DNA from: Botryosphaeria dothidea | Taxonomy: Eukaryota > Ascomycota > Dothideomycetes > Botryosphaeriales > Botryosphaeriaceae | Reading direction: 5' to 3' | DNA: 64,000 nucleotides | Assembly (NCBI GenBank): GCA_011503125.2 | Contig: WWBZ02000062.1 | Coordinates: 1,116,001 to 1,180,000 of the forward strand | Part shown: positions 23,485 to 35,184 of the stretch, piece by piece | Position numbering within the stretch: position 1 is the first letter of the stretch | Layout of the letters: each line of letters begins with the position of its first letter | Position numbers and translations under genes: made by a program | The notes under the pieces: generated by a model | What the model was told of the DNA's origin: nothing | Seen by the model: only the letters and a program-made list of their open reading frames with translations | Database searches by the model: none

Positions 23485-24794
23485 GGGTTCTTGTTTGAGG
23501 GAACGATCTGGATCCGGTTCGAACATTGGTATGAGTATGCAGCAGATGCACACACAGCCACTTGTGGCCTCTCGTTTGTGTTTGTTTCCTATAATAGACG
23601 GACGCCATGCAAGGTTTGCGGGTCACAGGTCCTGAAACGGGCCGTTCCAATGGGCCGCGCCAACGCGAAATCGAATCGAACCCGGGTTCTAGATGGGGAC
23701 CCGACCTTTGACAGTTGCAGACGGCAGTTAGCGTGAAAGATAGTATCGGCGGACAAGTCCATTGAGGCAATCATGCGAATAGATTCATTGCTAGGAGCCG
23801 AATGGACTTAAGCCCATCGAATGTTCCAACTGCACACGATTACGTCGCGGACGCAGTGTGCAGAGTACGGACACTCGGGTCCCGCCTTATAAATTATAGA
23901 TGCATTCTTACTGAAAGCAGTTAAGAGTGCAAATCATTTCCTCAGCCGGCAGAATACTCCATGTTTAACGAGCAGAAATGCTCGCTATTATTGCTCACAC
24001 TCATATGTCAAGAGGAGCCCATAGTATCTTTTTGCGTAACGCGCGCAACGTCGAAAATGAAGTTGGGCAGCATGCATGGGTGCAGCAAAGGGGCAGGTGT
24101 AGCGACGCCGGAATGGGAGCCGACGGCGGCGAGTCTGATGTGTCAGGGTCCTTCGGTTTCTGCTGAGTGGCACGAAAGCCACTCCTATGTACCAGGCGCC
24201 CCGTCTAGCCCGAAGCCGCCCACTCCTGGAGACCTAAGCCGCGCTTTCACCTCACCTATGCGGCAGCATTTCCACGCCCCGCTCAGCTTCCCCTCGCCTT
24301 TCGCGGCCGCCGATTGGGGACATGCAGCTGCCAGGCTCGCAAGGCCTCCACTGCAATGTGGACACCCGAGGCAACCCAAGGCAAGGGCTGGACCTGCGCT
24401 GAGAGAAACGGGTCTCAGTCCAAGACCCGAAGCGTCCCTGGAAGCTGCTAATGCTAGCGCGGGCGTCCGGCATGAGGTCATGCCTGGCCTAGACTGCTTT
24501 GTTGCCCCAAACACGCTTCCTCAAGTGCGCGCCTTCCCGTCCATGCCCACAATGTCGCGAGCTCTTTCATCTCCAGCAGCTCTCAAGCGCTTCCCGCGTC
24601 GAGCCGCGTGGCTCGCTGAGAGAGCGTCTGTTGTTCGAACTCCCCAAGCACCTCGAAACCTTTAATCTATCCACAGCCTCTAGGCCCGAACGCCGAGCAT
24701 GTCACGAGCCTAATTCTCCCAACTCTATCCGCCTCTCCCATCTGCGCCGCTCTCCCAGTCGTCCTTTTCGCGCCCGACCAGCGGCTGAAGGGCA
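23485..24794. other. Intergenic and 5' leader, BDP1 to histidine kinase
   Basis: 1.3 kb. An open frame at 23961-24665 on the plus strand is Pro/Ser/Ala-rich without a recognisable domain, and lies where the kinase 5' UTR is expected, so I do not call it a gene. The last 100 bases are strongly pyrimidine-rich, as in fungal promoters. Confidence 0.4.
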
Positions 24795-27700
24795 ATGAGC
24801 TATGGTCTTCTCGCAGAGGGCGGCGTCCATCCAGCGCCGGACTCCGCCAGTACCACGTCGGGGGCCAGTGAAGATGTACCGTCCATCTATCTGATGTGCG
24901 ACTTCCCCTACGCCAAAACAAACGACACGAATAATCGCTCTAGCTATTGCCGCAGTGCCGTTGACGAGCTCAGCAAAATCGGTCTCGTCGACTTCCTCCA
25001 GAATGACCCCCGGCCCACCTTCATCCTAGACTTGCATGTCCCCGATGAATCGCGTAACTTACTACATACGGTCTACAGCAATCCGGCTTTAGCGGATTCC
25101 GAACGTGGAAATCTGGTCAACCTCATCTCCGGGAAGGACAACATGGACACTCCAGGAGCCTATTCCATAAGGACATACTTGAAGTTCAGGAAATGGATCT
25201 ATGGGGAAGAGAAGGATTCGCGCAACACATTTTCCTATGGCGACTTGCGATGGATTAAGGTCATAATGGAAGGGCGTTGGGCCGTTGTCAGCGGCACACC
25301 GAATCACCCACAGTCTGAAATTAGTTACAGCGACCTTTCACCCACTCCATCACGAGCAGAGATCACAGGCTTCAGGACTCCCACTCTCTCCGACGGGTTT
25401 GATCAGAGCTCGGGCAGACGACGCAGCCACGGAGGGCATATCAGGACTCAAAGCGATGACATTGTCATCACGCAACCGCGGATGGACTGGGCTGAACTTC
25501 CGGAAGAATCCATTTCTAGGCTATCGAGAGTGGACGGCGACAACTCAAGCGAGCTTGACGTGACACATGTTGGCATTTTTGACTGGACAAGCGATGTACC
25601 GTTCCCAAACATGTCTGACCATATCAAACTCGCGCGATCCGTGGACTGGAGTCAGACACCACTAGGACCAATGAGTACTTGGCCCGCACCTCTTCGTATG
25701 ATGAGTAATCTCATCATGCGAGACCCTAACCCTTGCGTTTTGTTCTGGGGAGAAGAGGTGATCATGATCTACAATGAGGCTTATATCGAGCTTCTTGGGC
25801 GCATGCACCCAACCGCCATGGGGAAAAGCGCAACAGTAGCCCTCAAGGACTACTGGGATCACTTTGTTCCATTTATCATCAGAAACAAGGTCGTTTGCGA
25901 AGCCGTCCCGGAAAAAGACCTACCAATATTCCTTCACAGAGGCGGTCTCCTGGAAGAAACTTATTTCTCCTTTACATTTCTTGCCGTCATGGATGAGAAC
26001 GGGAACCACGTTGGCCACTATGAACCTGTGACGGAGACTACCAAGCAAGTTGTATCTGGAAGGCGACTGTCCACTTTGTTGAGACTAAGCGAAGAGACTT
26101 CCACGGCGAGGAATATAGATGCCTTTTGGAGATCTGTCTTGGAGGCTCTTTCTGCCAACGACAAGGATGTTCCATTCGCCCTACTTTACGCTATTGAAGA
26201 AGATGAGGATTCAAGTGACAATATGTCAACCTCCGCTAGTTCTACCTCAAACGTTATCAGACAGTGTGTTCTGAAGGGCTCGCTTGGAGTACCAGAGGGG
26301 CATTCAGCTGCACCAGCTCGTCTCGATTACTTGCAGAGCATTGAAGGTTTCATGCCGTATTTCCGCGAAGCTGTGAAGTCGAGGAGACCCACACTTCTTC
26401 ATTTGGATACTGGCGCATTTCCCATGGGATTGCTTGACGGTATACAATGGAGAGGCTTCGGCGACCCCTGCAAATATATGGTCATCAGCCCCATCACACC
26501 GACAACCAGCACGAACGTGCTGGGTTTCTTGATCACCGGACTCAACCCACGCCGGCCATATGATGAGGACTATCAACAATTCATGAGCGTGACCAGCAGG
26601 CTCCTGGCTACTTCGCTTGCATCTGTTGTCCTTCACGAAGAGGAGATCCGCCAGAGAGAGAAAATGATTACGCAAGCTGAACTCATGAAGACGCGTTTGG
26701 CCGAGGAGCTTGATGTCAGCCGGAGAGAGGTGGAGAGGAATGAAAAGAAATTTCAACGATTTGCCGAACGCGCGGATGTAGCCATCTTCATTGTCGCCTC
26801 AGATGGACACTATACCTACAGGAATCACGCTTGGTATGAAATTTTCCGAATTGAAGAACCGGATCTGGATATCAGGGACGCTTGGCCTCAGCTGTGCAAC
26901 GAAGATGATCTGGCCAAATGTGAGGAATACTTCATGCGTCTGATGGTCGACAAGTCCCCTGTTGTATTTGAGCTCCGGTTGAAACGATCATGGAAACCGG
27001 CCAACGATGATCCCGCTCGGTTGACAGTGAATGATCATGCGGAGCACAGCGTTTGGATTCTCTGTTCCGCATACCCCGAACTGTCGGATAGTGGGGAGGT
27101 GAAGGAAATTGTGGGCTGCGTCACGGATATAAGCCGCCAAAAATGGGGAGAGGGCATACAGAAACAACGAACGGAAGACGCACTGGAGTCCAAGCGACAG
27201 CTTGAAAACTTCATTGACACAACTAGTCACGAGATGCGCAATCCTCTCAGCGCCATCATCCAGTGTGCGGATGGCATCATCACCTCGCATAGCTCTCACT
27301 TACAATCAGACGAAGATATCAACGCAGCGTACCGCAGACTCTCGGAAAGTAGTATGGACGCTGCACAGACCATTGTACAATGCAGTCAACATATGAAATG
27401 CATTGTAGATGATGTTCTCACGATGTCCAAGCTCGACTCCGGACTGCTAGTAATGACGCCCGTGGACGCTCAGCCAGAGGCCATAGGTCAGCACGCTGTG
27501 AAGATGTTCGAGGCCGAGGCCAGAGCAGCAGATGTCGACCTCCGATTCTCCGTTGACCCATCATTCCGTCAAACAGGCCTTGATTGGGTATCTCTCGATC
27601 CAACACGCCTTCTCCAGGTCCTTATCAATCTCGTTACGAACGCCATCAAGTTCACCAGACTCGAATCGAAACGCACCGTCACGCTCATCATTGGTGCGTC

Positions 27701-28765
27701 CAGAGACCGCCCATCGCGCTGCACCATCGGCAAAGTTGAATACATTCGCACCGCCACCGCAGCAGAAGCGCCTAGTCTTGTCGCCGACTGGGCCAAAGGT
27801 GGTTGTGTCTACATACAATTTAGTGTCCAAGACACGGGACGCGGCCTCACTGACGACGAGAAGGACCTTCTGTTCGCTCGCTTCTCCCAAGCCTCCCCTC
27901 GCACGCATATCCGCTACGGCGGCAGCGGCCTGGGTCTGTTCATCTCCCGCCGCCTCACCGAGATGCAGGGCGGCGCCATCGGCTTCGAGTCCGCGTCTCG
28001 CTCCGGCAGCATCTTCTCCTTCTACGTGAAGGCGCGCCGTAGCCACCCACCGTCACCCGCGAACATGCGCGCCGTCCAGCACGCAGCCGAGATCCTCTCG
28101 CCGCCGACCCCGGCCCTTCGGCAAAGCGCCTCGGCCTCGCCGAACCCAACGCCGCCACACTCGCCCGTGCGAACGCGCTCTGGATCGTCCGACGATAACA
28201 TCATCAATCCAGCCAAACGACCGAGCCTGCAGCGCGGGGCGTCGTCCGGCCTACCCTCCATCTCTGATCCCATCCATGTGCTCCTCGTCGAGGACAACCT
28301 GATCAACCAGCGCGTGCTGGCGAACCAGCTGCGCAGCAAAGGGTGTTTAGTGAGTGTCGCCAACCATGGCGCCGAGGCGCTGGATTTCCTGCGTGGGACG
28401 ACGTACGCGCGTGGAGTTGTGGAAAACGGCAGGGTGCCCGTAACGCTCGACGTGATCTTGATGGATTGGGAGATGCCCGTCATGGATGGGTTGACGGCGG
28501 TCAGGGAGATCAGGAAGATGGAGAGGGATGGGGGGCCGTCATCTGGCCATGTGCCGGTCATTGCGGTGACAGCGAATGTGAGGAACGAGCAAATCACTAA
28601 GGCGATGGATGCAGGAATGGTGAGTGTTTTTTTTTCCTTACCTTTTAGCCTAGTGTGGATATGCTGACGTTGGGATCTGCGCAGGATGATGTCTTGTCCA
28701 AGCCTTTCCGCGTCCCGGAGCTTTGCAAGAGGATGAATGATTTGATTTTGAGGTTGAAGGGGTGA
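24795..28765 (+). CDS. Hybrid histidine kinase (sensor - PAS - HisKA - HATPase - REC)
   Basis: Two-component phosphorelay sensor, 1301 residues. Exons are 24795-28619 and 28685-28765. The N-terminal 250 residues are of unknown type. A PAS-like region follows (VDWSQTPLGPMSTWP, then LFWGEEVIMIYNEAYIELLG), then a GAF-like region and a second PAS near 660-780. The phosphoacceptor is H812 in TSHEMRNPLSA. The ATPase boxes are visible as the N box LINLVTNAIKFT (around 945), DTGRGL (around 1013) and GGSGLGLFISRRL (around 1042). The receiver domain has the acidic pair in VLLVEDN, phospho-Asp D1224 in LMDWEMPVMDG, and K1281 in LSKPF. No transmembrane segment is visible, so a soluble sensor is likely. 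The last exon encodes only 26 residues but carries the invariant receiver Lys. I do not assign a fungal HHK class with confidence. Confidence 0.93.
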
Positions 28766-30212
28766 GGGAGATGGCTGTTATGAATACGTGCTCTGGACGG
28801 GTTGAGGTGGCGCTTCCTTCTGGCTAATGGCAGACATGTTCTATGACGTTCATTTCTACTCCTCTTCGAAGCTTTATTTACTGGGCTAGCTGTCTCTTTC
28901 GAAGCTCTACTGAAGCATGGTCCTACTAGGGACCGCGCTGGCTGGCAGTTCACGTGGAGTTTCGGGGGCTGGGCTAGTGGAGACGAGCGCTTGCTTGCGA
29001 CAGTCTCATTCCCCCTTGGGCATCTTTTTAGGCGGCGCCTTTGATTTAACGGAGAAACGAGTAGGCGCTTGATTAGATCGGTTAGGGCGGCTTGTTATTC
29101 TTCTGCTGTCAGATCTGGAGATAGTGTCGGGGCAGGTGCATACGGAGGATCCGGGTTAGCTCTCTGAGACGTAGTTTTAGTTTGGTTGGTTCGAGCGGGC
29201 TGTCTGATAGGACTATTAAAGGACCAGTAAGTGAGTGGGATGTATCAGTCACTCTCTGCGAGGAACGCATCTTGGTGAGCAGGTGCTATTTTGGGTTTGG
29301 AGTTCCCTCAAATTATTGACGGAAAGATGACGGCGCAGTAGCCAGCCGGCCTAGCGTTAGTCGAGAGCACTAATCCGGTCTCCTCGGCAATTACCAAACC
29401 ACAAAAATGATTGATCACATTCCACTGTTGCACTGTCTCGCCTGTCGGCCTCGTGTGTACACAGGTCGAGTTCTTCATGCTTACTGTGCTAACCAAATGC
29501 ACTTAACGTGTCTTCTGAGACTGACTTTGGGGCACTTTGTACGCAACCAGAGGACGGCAAACGCCATTCCTTGGTGAGAAGATCAAACATGGAGTTTAGG
29601 ACTCACGCGACCATTTGGTCCATCTACGGAGATCTTTCCGATCGCTGTGGTAGATCGGCCGCCAAAACATGTCTTGTCCGTTGTTGTCCTTGCACATACG
29701 GCAAGCTGACGGACGGATGATTTCTTGTTGGATTTAAGAGTGAAGAGTGTGAGGTCAGAAAAGAGAGTAGATTCTGCCTATCTCCTGAGAGGGATGTCGT
29801 TAGGCTTACTTATATACATAAAAGAGTGTTTGAATAACCGAGGAGAACAGAAGCCGATGTTGATATCCGAAGCTTGTGAATATGAGGAGTAGTGAGGAGG
29901 TGGCAAAGAGTAGCTACTAATCTTGATGCCTGAAAGAATGTGATGCCTGATATAGTAGGGCAAAATAGTCTGACATTTCTGCTTGAGCTTGTCTATCGTA
30001 CACGCTTAGTACATATCACAGCATTTGAGAAGAAGCATTAGTATGGGATTTTCTTGTTTTGTTTTGTTTTTTTCCGGTTGGATTACATGGACATGCTCTG
30101 CCGGCAGAAAATGCCCTAAGCTACATTAGGAATGTCCTGAGCTCAAACAACTATTCCCTCAAATTTTGCCGCTCTCCTTTGTTCGGTCGTATCAGAATTG
30201 CCCCCTTTCAGC
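28766..30212. other. Intergenic, 1.4 kb, convergent side of the kinase and repeat-protein genes
   Basis: No gene supported in either strand. AT-rich toward 29.7-30.1 kb. Probably 3' flanks of the two converging genes plus spacer. Confidence 0.45.
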
Positions 30213-31360
30213 CTAAGCGGCCGTGGAATCCCCAGAATTACTCCCTGCCGCGCCCTTCGCTCCTTTAGCGGAGCTGCTCGTCGTTCCGCTGTTGCCAGAC
30301 GCCGCTGACCCAGCCGCACTGCCTCCATTGGCACTGTTGGCACTGGAGCCGGCGTTGCCCGTAGAGCCGGTCGAAGCGGTATTGCTTCCAGAGCCCGAGG
30401 TGCCCGCGTTGCTTGTAGAGCCCGTAGATCCGGTGTTGCTCGTGGCGCCGCTGCTTCCGTTGGAGCCCTTCGCTGATGAACTGTTCGCGCCTGCTGCGGT
30501 GTTGGATCCGGTGGAGGAGCTGGTTGAACCCGTGTTGCCGGTGTTGCTCGTGCTGCTCGAGCTTCCAGTGTTTCCGGTAGACCCGGTGTTGGCTGTGGAG
30601 CCTGTGTTGCTCGTCGATCCGGTGTTGCTCGTCGATCCAGTGTTGGCTGTGGATCCAGTGCTTCCCGTGGACCCAGTGTTGCTCGTAGACCCCGTCGAAC
30701 CCTTTGCGCCGGTCGAGCTGGTCGAGCCGGCATTTCCAGCAGCCGAGCCAGCAGTTGACCCCTTGGCTGAACCCGCATTCGAAGCGGCAGCAGCAGCAGT
30801 GCTGTTGTTCCCAGCAGCCTTGGCACCATTTGCCCCGGCCGCTCCGCCAGCAGCACCGGCAGCGGCAGCGGCACCGGCCTTGCCCTTCTTTCCCTTCTTT
30901 CCCTTCTTGCCCTTCTTTCCCTTCTTGCCCTTCTTGCCCTTCTTGCCCTTCTTGCCCTTCTTGCCCTTCTTGGGGGAGCGAACGCGGAGGGCATCTTCCT
31001 CGTCGTCGGCTGGGTCAAACTGAAGGGCGAGGGCTTCGGCTTCGCGCTCTGTTGAGGGAAGGGTTGTCAGTGACATTGGGTGTAAGCTCGTGGAATAAGG
31101 TAAAGTGGAAGGGTTCTAATTGACAGTGCATCATGGGGGTTGGAAAGGCTCAATCGTGGGGAATGCCTACTGGGAAGGTTGTCAAGCAACGAGTTGAGCT
31201 CGCCGGCTAGTTGACCGAGCGGAGAATTTTTGGCATTGCCATTGCCATTGGCGGAGGCAGCAGCAGCGGTGTTGTTGGCTTTGTTGCCAGCCGGGTAACC
31301 GGAAACGAGGGTGCTGACTGAGGCCAGAGCCAACAGGGTGGTGGTGTAGGAGAAATGCAT
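30213..31360 (-). CDS. Secreted low-complexity protein with KR-EAEA junction, (GKK)n and Gly/Ser/Thr/Asn repeats
   Basis: No known family recognised. Exons complement(31171-31360) and complement(30213-31048), 341 residues. Residues 1-21 form a clear signal peptide (MHFSYTTTLLALASVSTLVSG), followed by a short Asn/Ala-rich pro-like region. The intron (122 bases, donor GTAGGC, acceptor CCTCAACAG with a CACTGAC branch) joins so that residues 64-69 read K-R-E-A-E-A, the form of a Kex2 site followed by Ste13-type dipeptides. Next come an acidic segment, about ten Gly-Lys-Lys units, an Ala/Gly stretch, and about 200 residues of GSTSNT/GSTANT-like repeats to the stop. Likely secreted or wall-associated. 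The donor is not the commonest form, so the K-R pair depends on this splice model. The opposite strand is also open here through base composition; it has no signal peptide and is a shadow. Confidence 0.7.
30610..30690 (-). repeat. 18-bp coding tandem repeats (GST-x-NT units)
   Basis: Direct repeats of about 18 bases encoding GSTSNT and GSTANT, the most regular part of a longer degenerate array across 30.3-30.75 kb. Confidence 0.75.
30880..30973 (-). repeat. 9-bp coding tandem repeat, (Gly-Lys-Lys)n
   Basis: About ten units of GGCAAGAAG/GGGAAAGAAG type on the minus strand encode GKK. Units vary at silent AAG/AAA positions, so the peptide is better conserved than the DNA. Confidence 0.85.
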
Positions 31361-32645
31361 TATTGCGGAGCTTTCCTGAAGTTCTGCGCGGATGATAATG
31401 AGTGTGAATGAGTTGCTGTCTGCTAAGAGTGGAGCCCTCCAGAGCACTCTATATATATTTCATCTGAGCAGGATATGAAAAGCGCCTTGAAGCACTCACT
31501 GTCTCCCTACTCATAGCGGCTGTCAGACAGCAGCGTATTCAGACCGCCCATCAGGAGAGCGCGATTTTCGGTGGATAGGCTGGATCACGGCGGTCTGGCT
31601 CTGCTTTTGGTAATCGAAAGCCCCTGTGGCTTGGAGTCTGCATTGTGGGTTACAGTCTGGGCGTTGAGACGTTTTGCCGAAGCGGTAGTTCCTGTCTGGA
31701 CTATGCGGATTTTCCCCGCGGGGCGCCCAGCAATGGCTTCTTCGGGCAGGACGAGGCGGATTTTACAATGCGGAGTTTTGAGGGGCTGGAACGCCTGTGT
31801 CGTTTGCGAAACTTGGAGTGCAAGATCTGACGGCCTCGAGGTAAGCGAAGGGCGCTTATTGGTCGCAAGTGCTGGGGTTGCAACACCCGAACCTTCACCA
31901 AAGGCTTAGCGGCAGAGCCAAGACAAGACAAGCTTTCTGTCAAAGACGGACCAAGCTTTAGCCAAGCTCCAAACACACCTGAAGCTTTCGCGATGGCTGA
32001 GCTCAATGACGCGAGGTTGGCGGCTGGCGGTAAGCGCCCGCAGTGGCCTTGGAACGCTTCTGTGACCGTAGCCATTAGAGAAGTTGGCGGATCGGTGTTC
32101 TGAAGCTGTATAGTTGACTCGCGGGCAGTTGAAGAGTTCAAGCATCCACGAATCAGAACAGAGAATAACCTAAAGGCCTGTGTGTGTGTGTGTGTGTGTG
32201 TGGTCGGTGTCGTTCAATCCATAGGCCCGGACTCCCTGAATGAATTCCTGGAGGATTGCAAGCAATTCCATGCCATTGCTTCTGATAGAATACGCAAGCA
32301 ACGTGGCTGCAATGCTAGAATCAGCCGTATGATTCATCGGCTGCGTGTTTTGCGCCTAGACCTGTTAGCATTCTTCGAGTCGCATACGAATATCCCTTTC
32401 AAGCTACACGTGGGCCGAATCTGTGGCTTTCGTTGTTCGTTTAGGTAGTCTTTTTTTTGTCTCTCGCTTTGTGCATCGGAGATGAATGTTAGGCACATAG
32501 AGTCTATCTCTGATGCGTAAGATTGGGAAATACTAAACTTGTATAAGGAATGGAAAATCACGGACTCACGAGGCCACCACGTCCGGCGGACATGCCGCGA
32601 ACAATTTCTTTGGAAATATATATTTTTTTAGCAGCCACGTCTTTC
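31361..32645. other. Intergenic, 1.3 kb upstream of a 5S rRNA gene
   Basis: Promoter side of the secreted repeat gene on the left, including a TATATAT element near 31450. Contains a (TG)n microsatellite. No gene supported. Confidence 0.45.
32179..32202. repeat. (TG)12 microsatellite
   Basis: Uninterrupted TG dinucleotide run. Confidence 0.95.
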
Positions 32646-32764
32646 ACGTACGACCACAGGTCGCAGAATACAGGGCTTCCCGTCCGCTCAGCCGTACTTA
32701 AGCTGCGAACCGGCCGATTAGTACTCAAGTGGGTGACCATTGGGGAATCCCGGCTGTTGTACGT
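32646..32764 (+). rRNA. 5S ribosomal RNA (copy 1)
   Basis: 119 bases with the fungal 5S signature blocks CAGGGCTTCCCGTCCGCTC, CCGTACTTAAGC, CGATTAGTACT and GTGGGTGACC. The ends pair as helix I (ACGTACGAC with GTTGTACGT). A run of ten T follows directly, as expected for Pol III termination. A TATA-like stretch (AATATATAT) lies 22-30 bases upstream, as at many ascomycete 5S genes. It is a single dispersed copy, not part of an array. Confidence 0.97.
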
Positions 32765-32783
32765 TTTTTTTTTCGCTTTTTTC
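32765..32783 (+). terminator. Pol III terminator of 5S copy 1
   Basis: T run at the 5S 3' end, then CGC and a second T run. The same double T-run arrangement follows the other 5S copy. Confidence 0.75.
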
Positions 32784-33119
32784 CCGTCCGTCTGTGGCGA
32801 GTCTCGGTCCTTTTTGGCGTCCAAAGCACATGGTAACAACTCCATGAACAAGAGAGCAAATTTCAGAAACGATCCCGCTTGCTATTATCTGAGGTACTTT
32901 TTGACGCCATAAAAACTTGGTTTGGAGCCAAAGCAATATCTTGGTCATGGAGTATTTCCCTATTGTCCGGAAGCCCTGGTTCTGAACCTTTGAACCTACG
33001 AGGGATGACGCCAGCAAGATCCGTAGCTATAAAACTCGACTTTTATAGTCTCAACTTGCAATTTGCTATAGAATAATTATACAATCCCGAAATTCCGCAC
33101 TTGAAATTGACATGCACCG

Positions 33120-35184
33120 CTAAGGAAACCCACCAAAGTGCTCAGCTGCTTCGTCCATGTTGACGGAGTTCGACCAAGTGTCATCCGGTGGAAATAAATC
33201 AAAAAGATCATGATGGTCTGCCTCACATGATGCAGACTCATCCTCAGGATCCTGTAATGAAGATTCCATTTGTTGGAAAGAGACAAGAAGAGATTCCTGG
33301 CACTCTCGCCATACGGTGATGCTCCTGTCTCTCACTTTTTTCTCCACCTCACGCTCAAGCTTTGTCTTAAGCAGCCTCAGCAACTGCTTTAAGCAACATT
33401 CATTGAATCTTCCTAGAAGATCACCGCCCACAGTCTCGTAGTCTGTAGTGTTTCATTAATATATCGTCTTTATTGGTATGTGCCTACCATGAACCAAAGG
33501 CGGCGGGATTTACATGGGCTGGGTATCTCAACATTCTCGCCAAGTGCAAACACGATACGATATACCTTGCTCCACCTTTCCTCTTCGGATTGTGCTCTAC
33601 TGTCTTTTTTCCTGAGTTTCCGCTCTTGTTGGGCGGTAATGGATTCTGTGTCTGGCTTCTCGGTGCTTTTTGTACATTTTTGAGCTCGGATATGTGCTGT
33701 TAGGTCAATATCCTCATCGAAGGTAATGTAAAAAACTGGACACAAGTTCACGGGAGCGTGAGCTCTATAGAGGTGTTCCCTTGAGAGTAGTCAGAAAAAA
33801 TCATCAGTTGGGTGGGGGTGCCTTTGGCTCTACACGCTACTTACTTAACACGAGAAATATTCCGGAAGCCCGGGAAACGGCATGAGGTGTTCCTGCGTGG
33901 TCTCTGAGGGTTATGCTTATAATAAGGACAGCTGAATTTCTTCTCAGATACGGAAGTTCCGTTTTCACCTCGCTCCTGTCTTTGCCGCTTTCCTCCGCCG
34001 CGCTCATTGCCGTCGTTTGAGCCCGGATCATCAGCCCTGCGTTTTCCTTGCCCGACACATAAATTGACCTCACTATTTGGCTGTCCTTGTCCATGGTAGC
34101 TGTTGCTATTGGGGTCCTGACTTGGTTGATTGTCCATGTTGGTACGATATTCCTCAACATTTTCGGTGTGGGATTGTTCACTCTCATCGAACGCCGAGAC
34201 CAGGAAGTAGGAATCATCAGATGAATCACTGTCGTCGATTTCTTCTTCTGTGGCCCAACGTTCAGTGACCACTTGTTCAACTGATCCCAAGAGTCTTTGG
34301 ACGATCTGCCGCTTCATCGGTATGACAACTGATTTGATCAAGCCAGCGGGTACGGGTCCTAAACACGATCGAGTTGAATCCTGAGAAAGAGTTTCCATTT
34401 CACCACCAAAACTCCTTATTGTCTCAGAGGGCAATTTTAACCTTTCAAGCGCGAGGTTACTGAGTGCAGATCCATCTTCATCGGCAGCTGTGCATCCAAA
34501 TGTTGGCTTATCACTGCGGGACAGCGCAGGATCTGGAAGCGGAAGACAGAAAGCTTCGATTTGGTTGCGAAAATCCGTGAAAATGCGGTCCAGTATTTCT
34601 GTTGTCCTGAGAAGGTCATTGAGGCGGTGTTTGATATATTTTTCATGTATCTCCAAAAGCCTCAAGTTCTGTAGCCTTCTGAAAGACTCGGTATCACAGA
34701 TACCTGAAAATGTATCCACCATCTCAGTACCTTAATCTATAGTGATCATCTCGAATACTACTTACATGGATACGGTATAGCTCCTTCGTGATTTGGGAAA
34801 ATGCTCCTCCAGACATCACTGAATTTATCTATCTCCGTGATGTCGCTGACTTCGTCACGTAAATGGAAGTTGTGATCCTGTTTAAGGTGTTCCCTGATGC
34901 CTTGAGACACAAGATATAATTTACAGAGTATAGTCATGAGGAAATACTTACAGTAAGGTTGCCATATCACAAAACCCCTTTCGGCAAGGCGAGCTCTCAG
35001 GTAGCAGGTGGGGATTGTTGAGAAAGTAGGGACACAACACGACATTTTCCTGATCGATTGATCCATTCTTGAGATCTTCATCGTCTTGAATGTGGGACTT
35101 GTGGTATTGTACGTCATCCGGTTCCGGAGTGATGGGGAAAATGCAATGGTTCGCTCGTGATGCTTGGTCGTGGAGGTTGGACAT
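33120..35184 (-). CDS. Double-module CPYF/CPYY zinc-finger-like fungal protein
   Basis: Five exons on the minus strand: 34952-35184, 34766-34893, 33845-34703, 33514-33779 and 33120-33442. They close in frame to 602 residues; each intron has a GTAAGT-like or GTAAAT donor and restores motif spacing. Module 1: C51 in LCPYF, C67, then H80 and H85 in LLEHLKQDH, and the family tail DVWRSIFP...IPYPC. Module 2: C379 in SCPYYKHNPQ, C395 in SCRFPGF, H409 and H414 in VKEHLYRAH, C420, a second HIR..KC pair, and the tail ERWSKVYRIVF...IPSPYYE. Between the modules lie a helical region, acidic and Ser-rich stretches and a basic KRRADD/GGGKRQRQ patch suggesting nuclear localisation. The protein ends acidic. 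The family is widespread in Pezizomycotina and of unknown function; DNA binding is inference. Confidence 0.85.

Noticed and set aside
23640..23700. B-box-like GGGTTCGATTCG on the minus strand, considered as a tRNA
   Set aside because: No T-stem pairing, no A box at the right distance and no acceptor stem.
23961..24665. Plus-strand open frame of 234 residues before the histidine kinase
   Set aside because: Pro/Ser/Ala-rich without a domain and located where the kinase leader is expected; it could be an upstream reading frame but not a supported gene.
30223..31023. Long plus-strand open frame (266 residues, Leu/Pro/Val/Glu-rich) opposite the GKK/GST repeats
   Set aside because: It exists only because the repeats lack stops in the reverse frame. 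It has no signal peptide, domain or intron logic, whereas the minus strand has all three.
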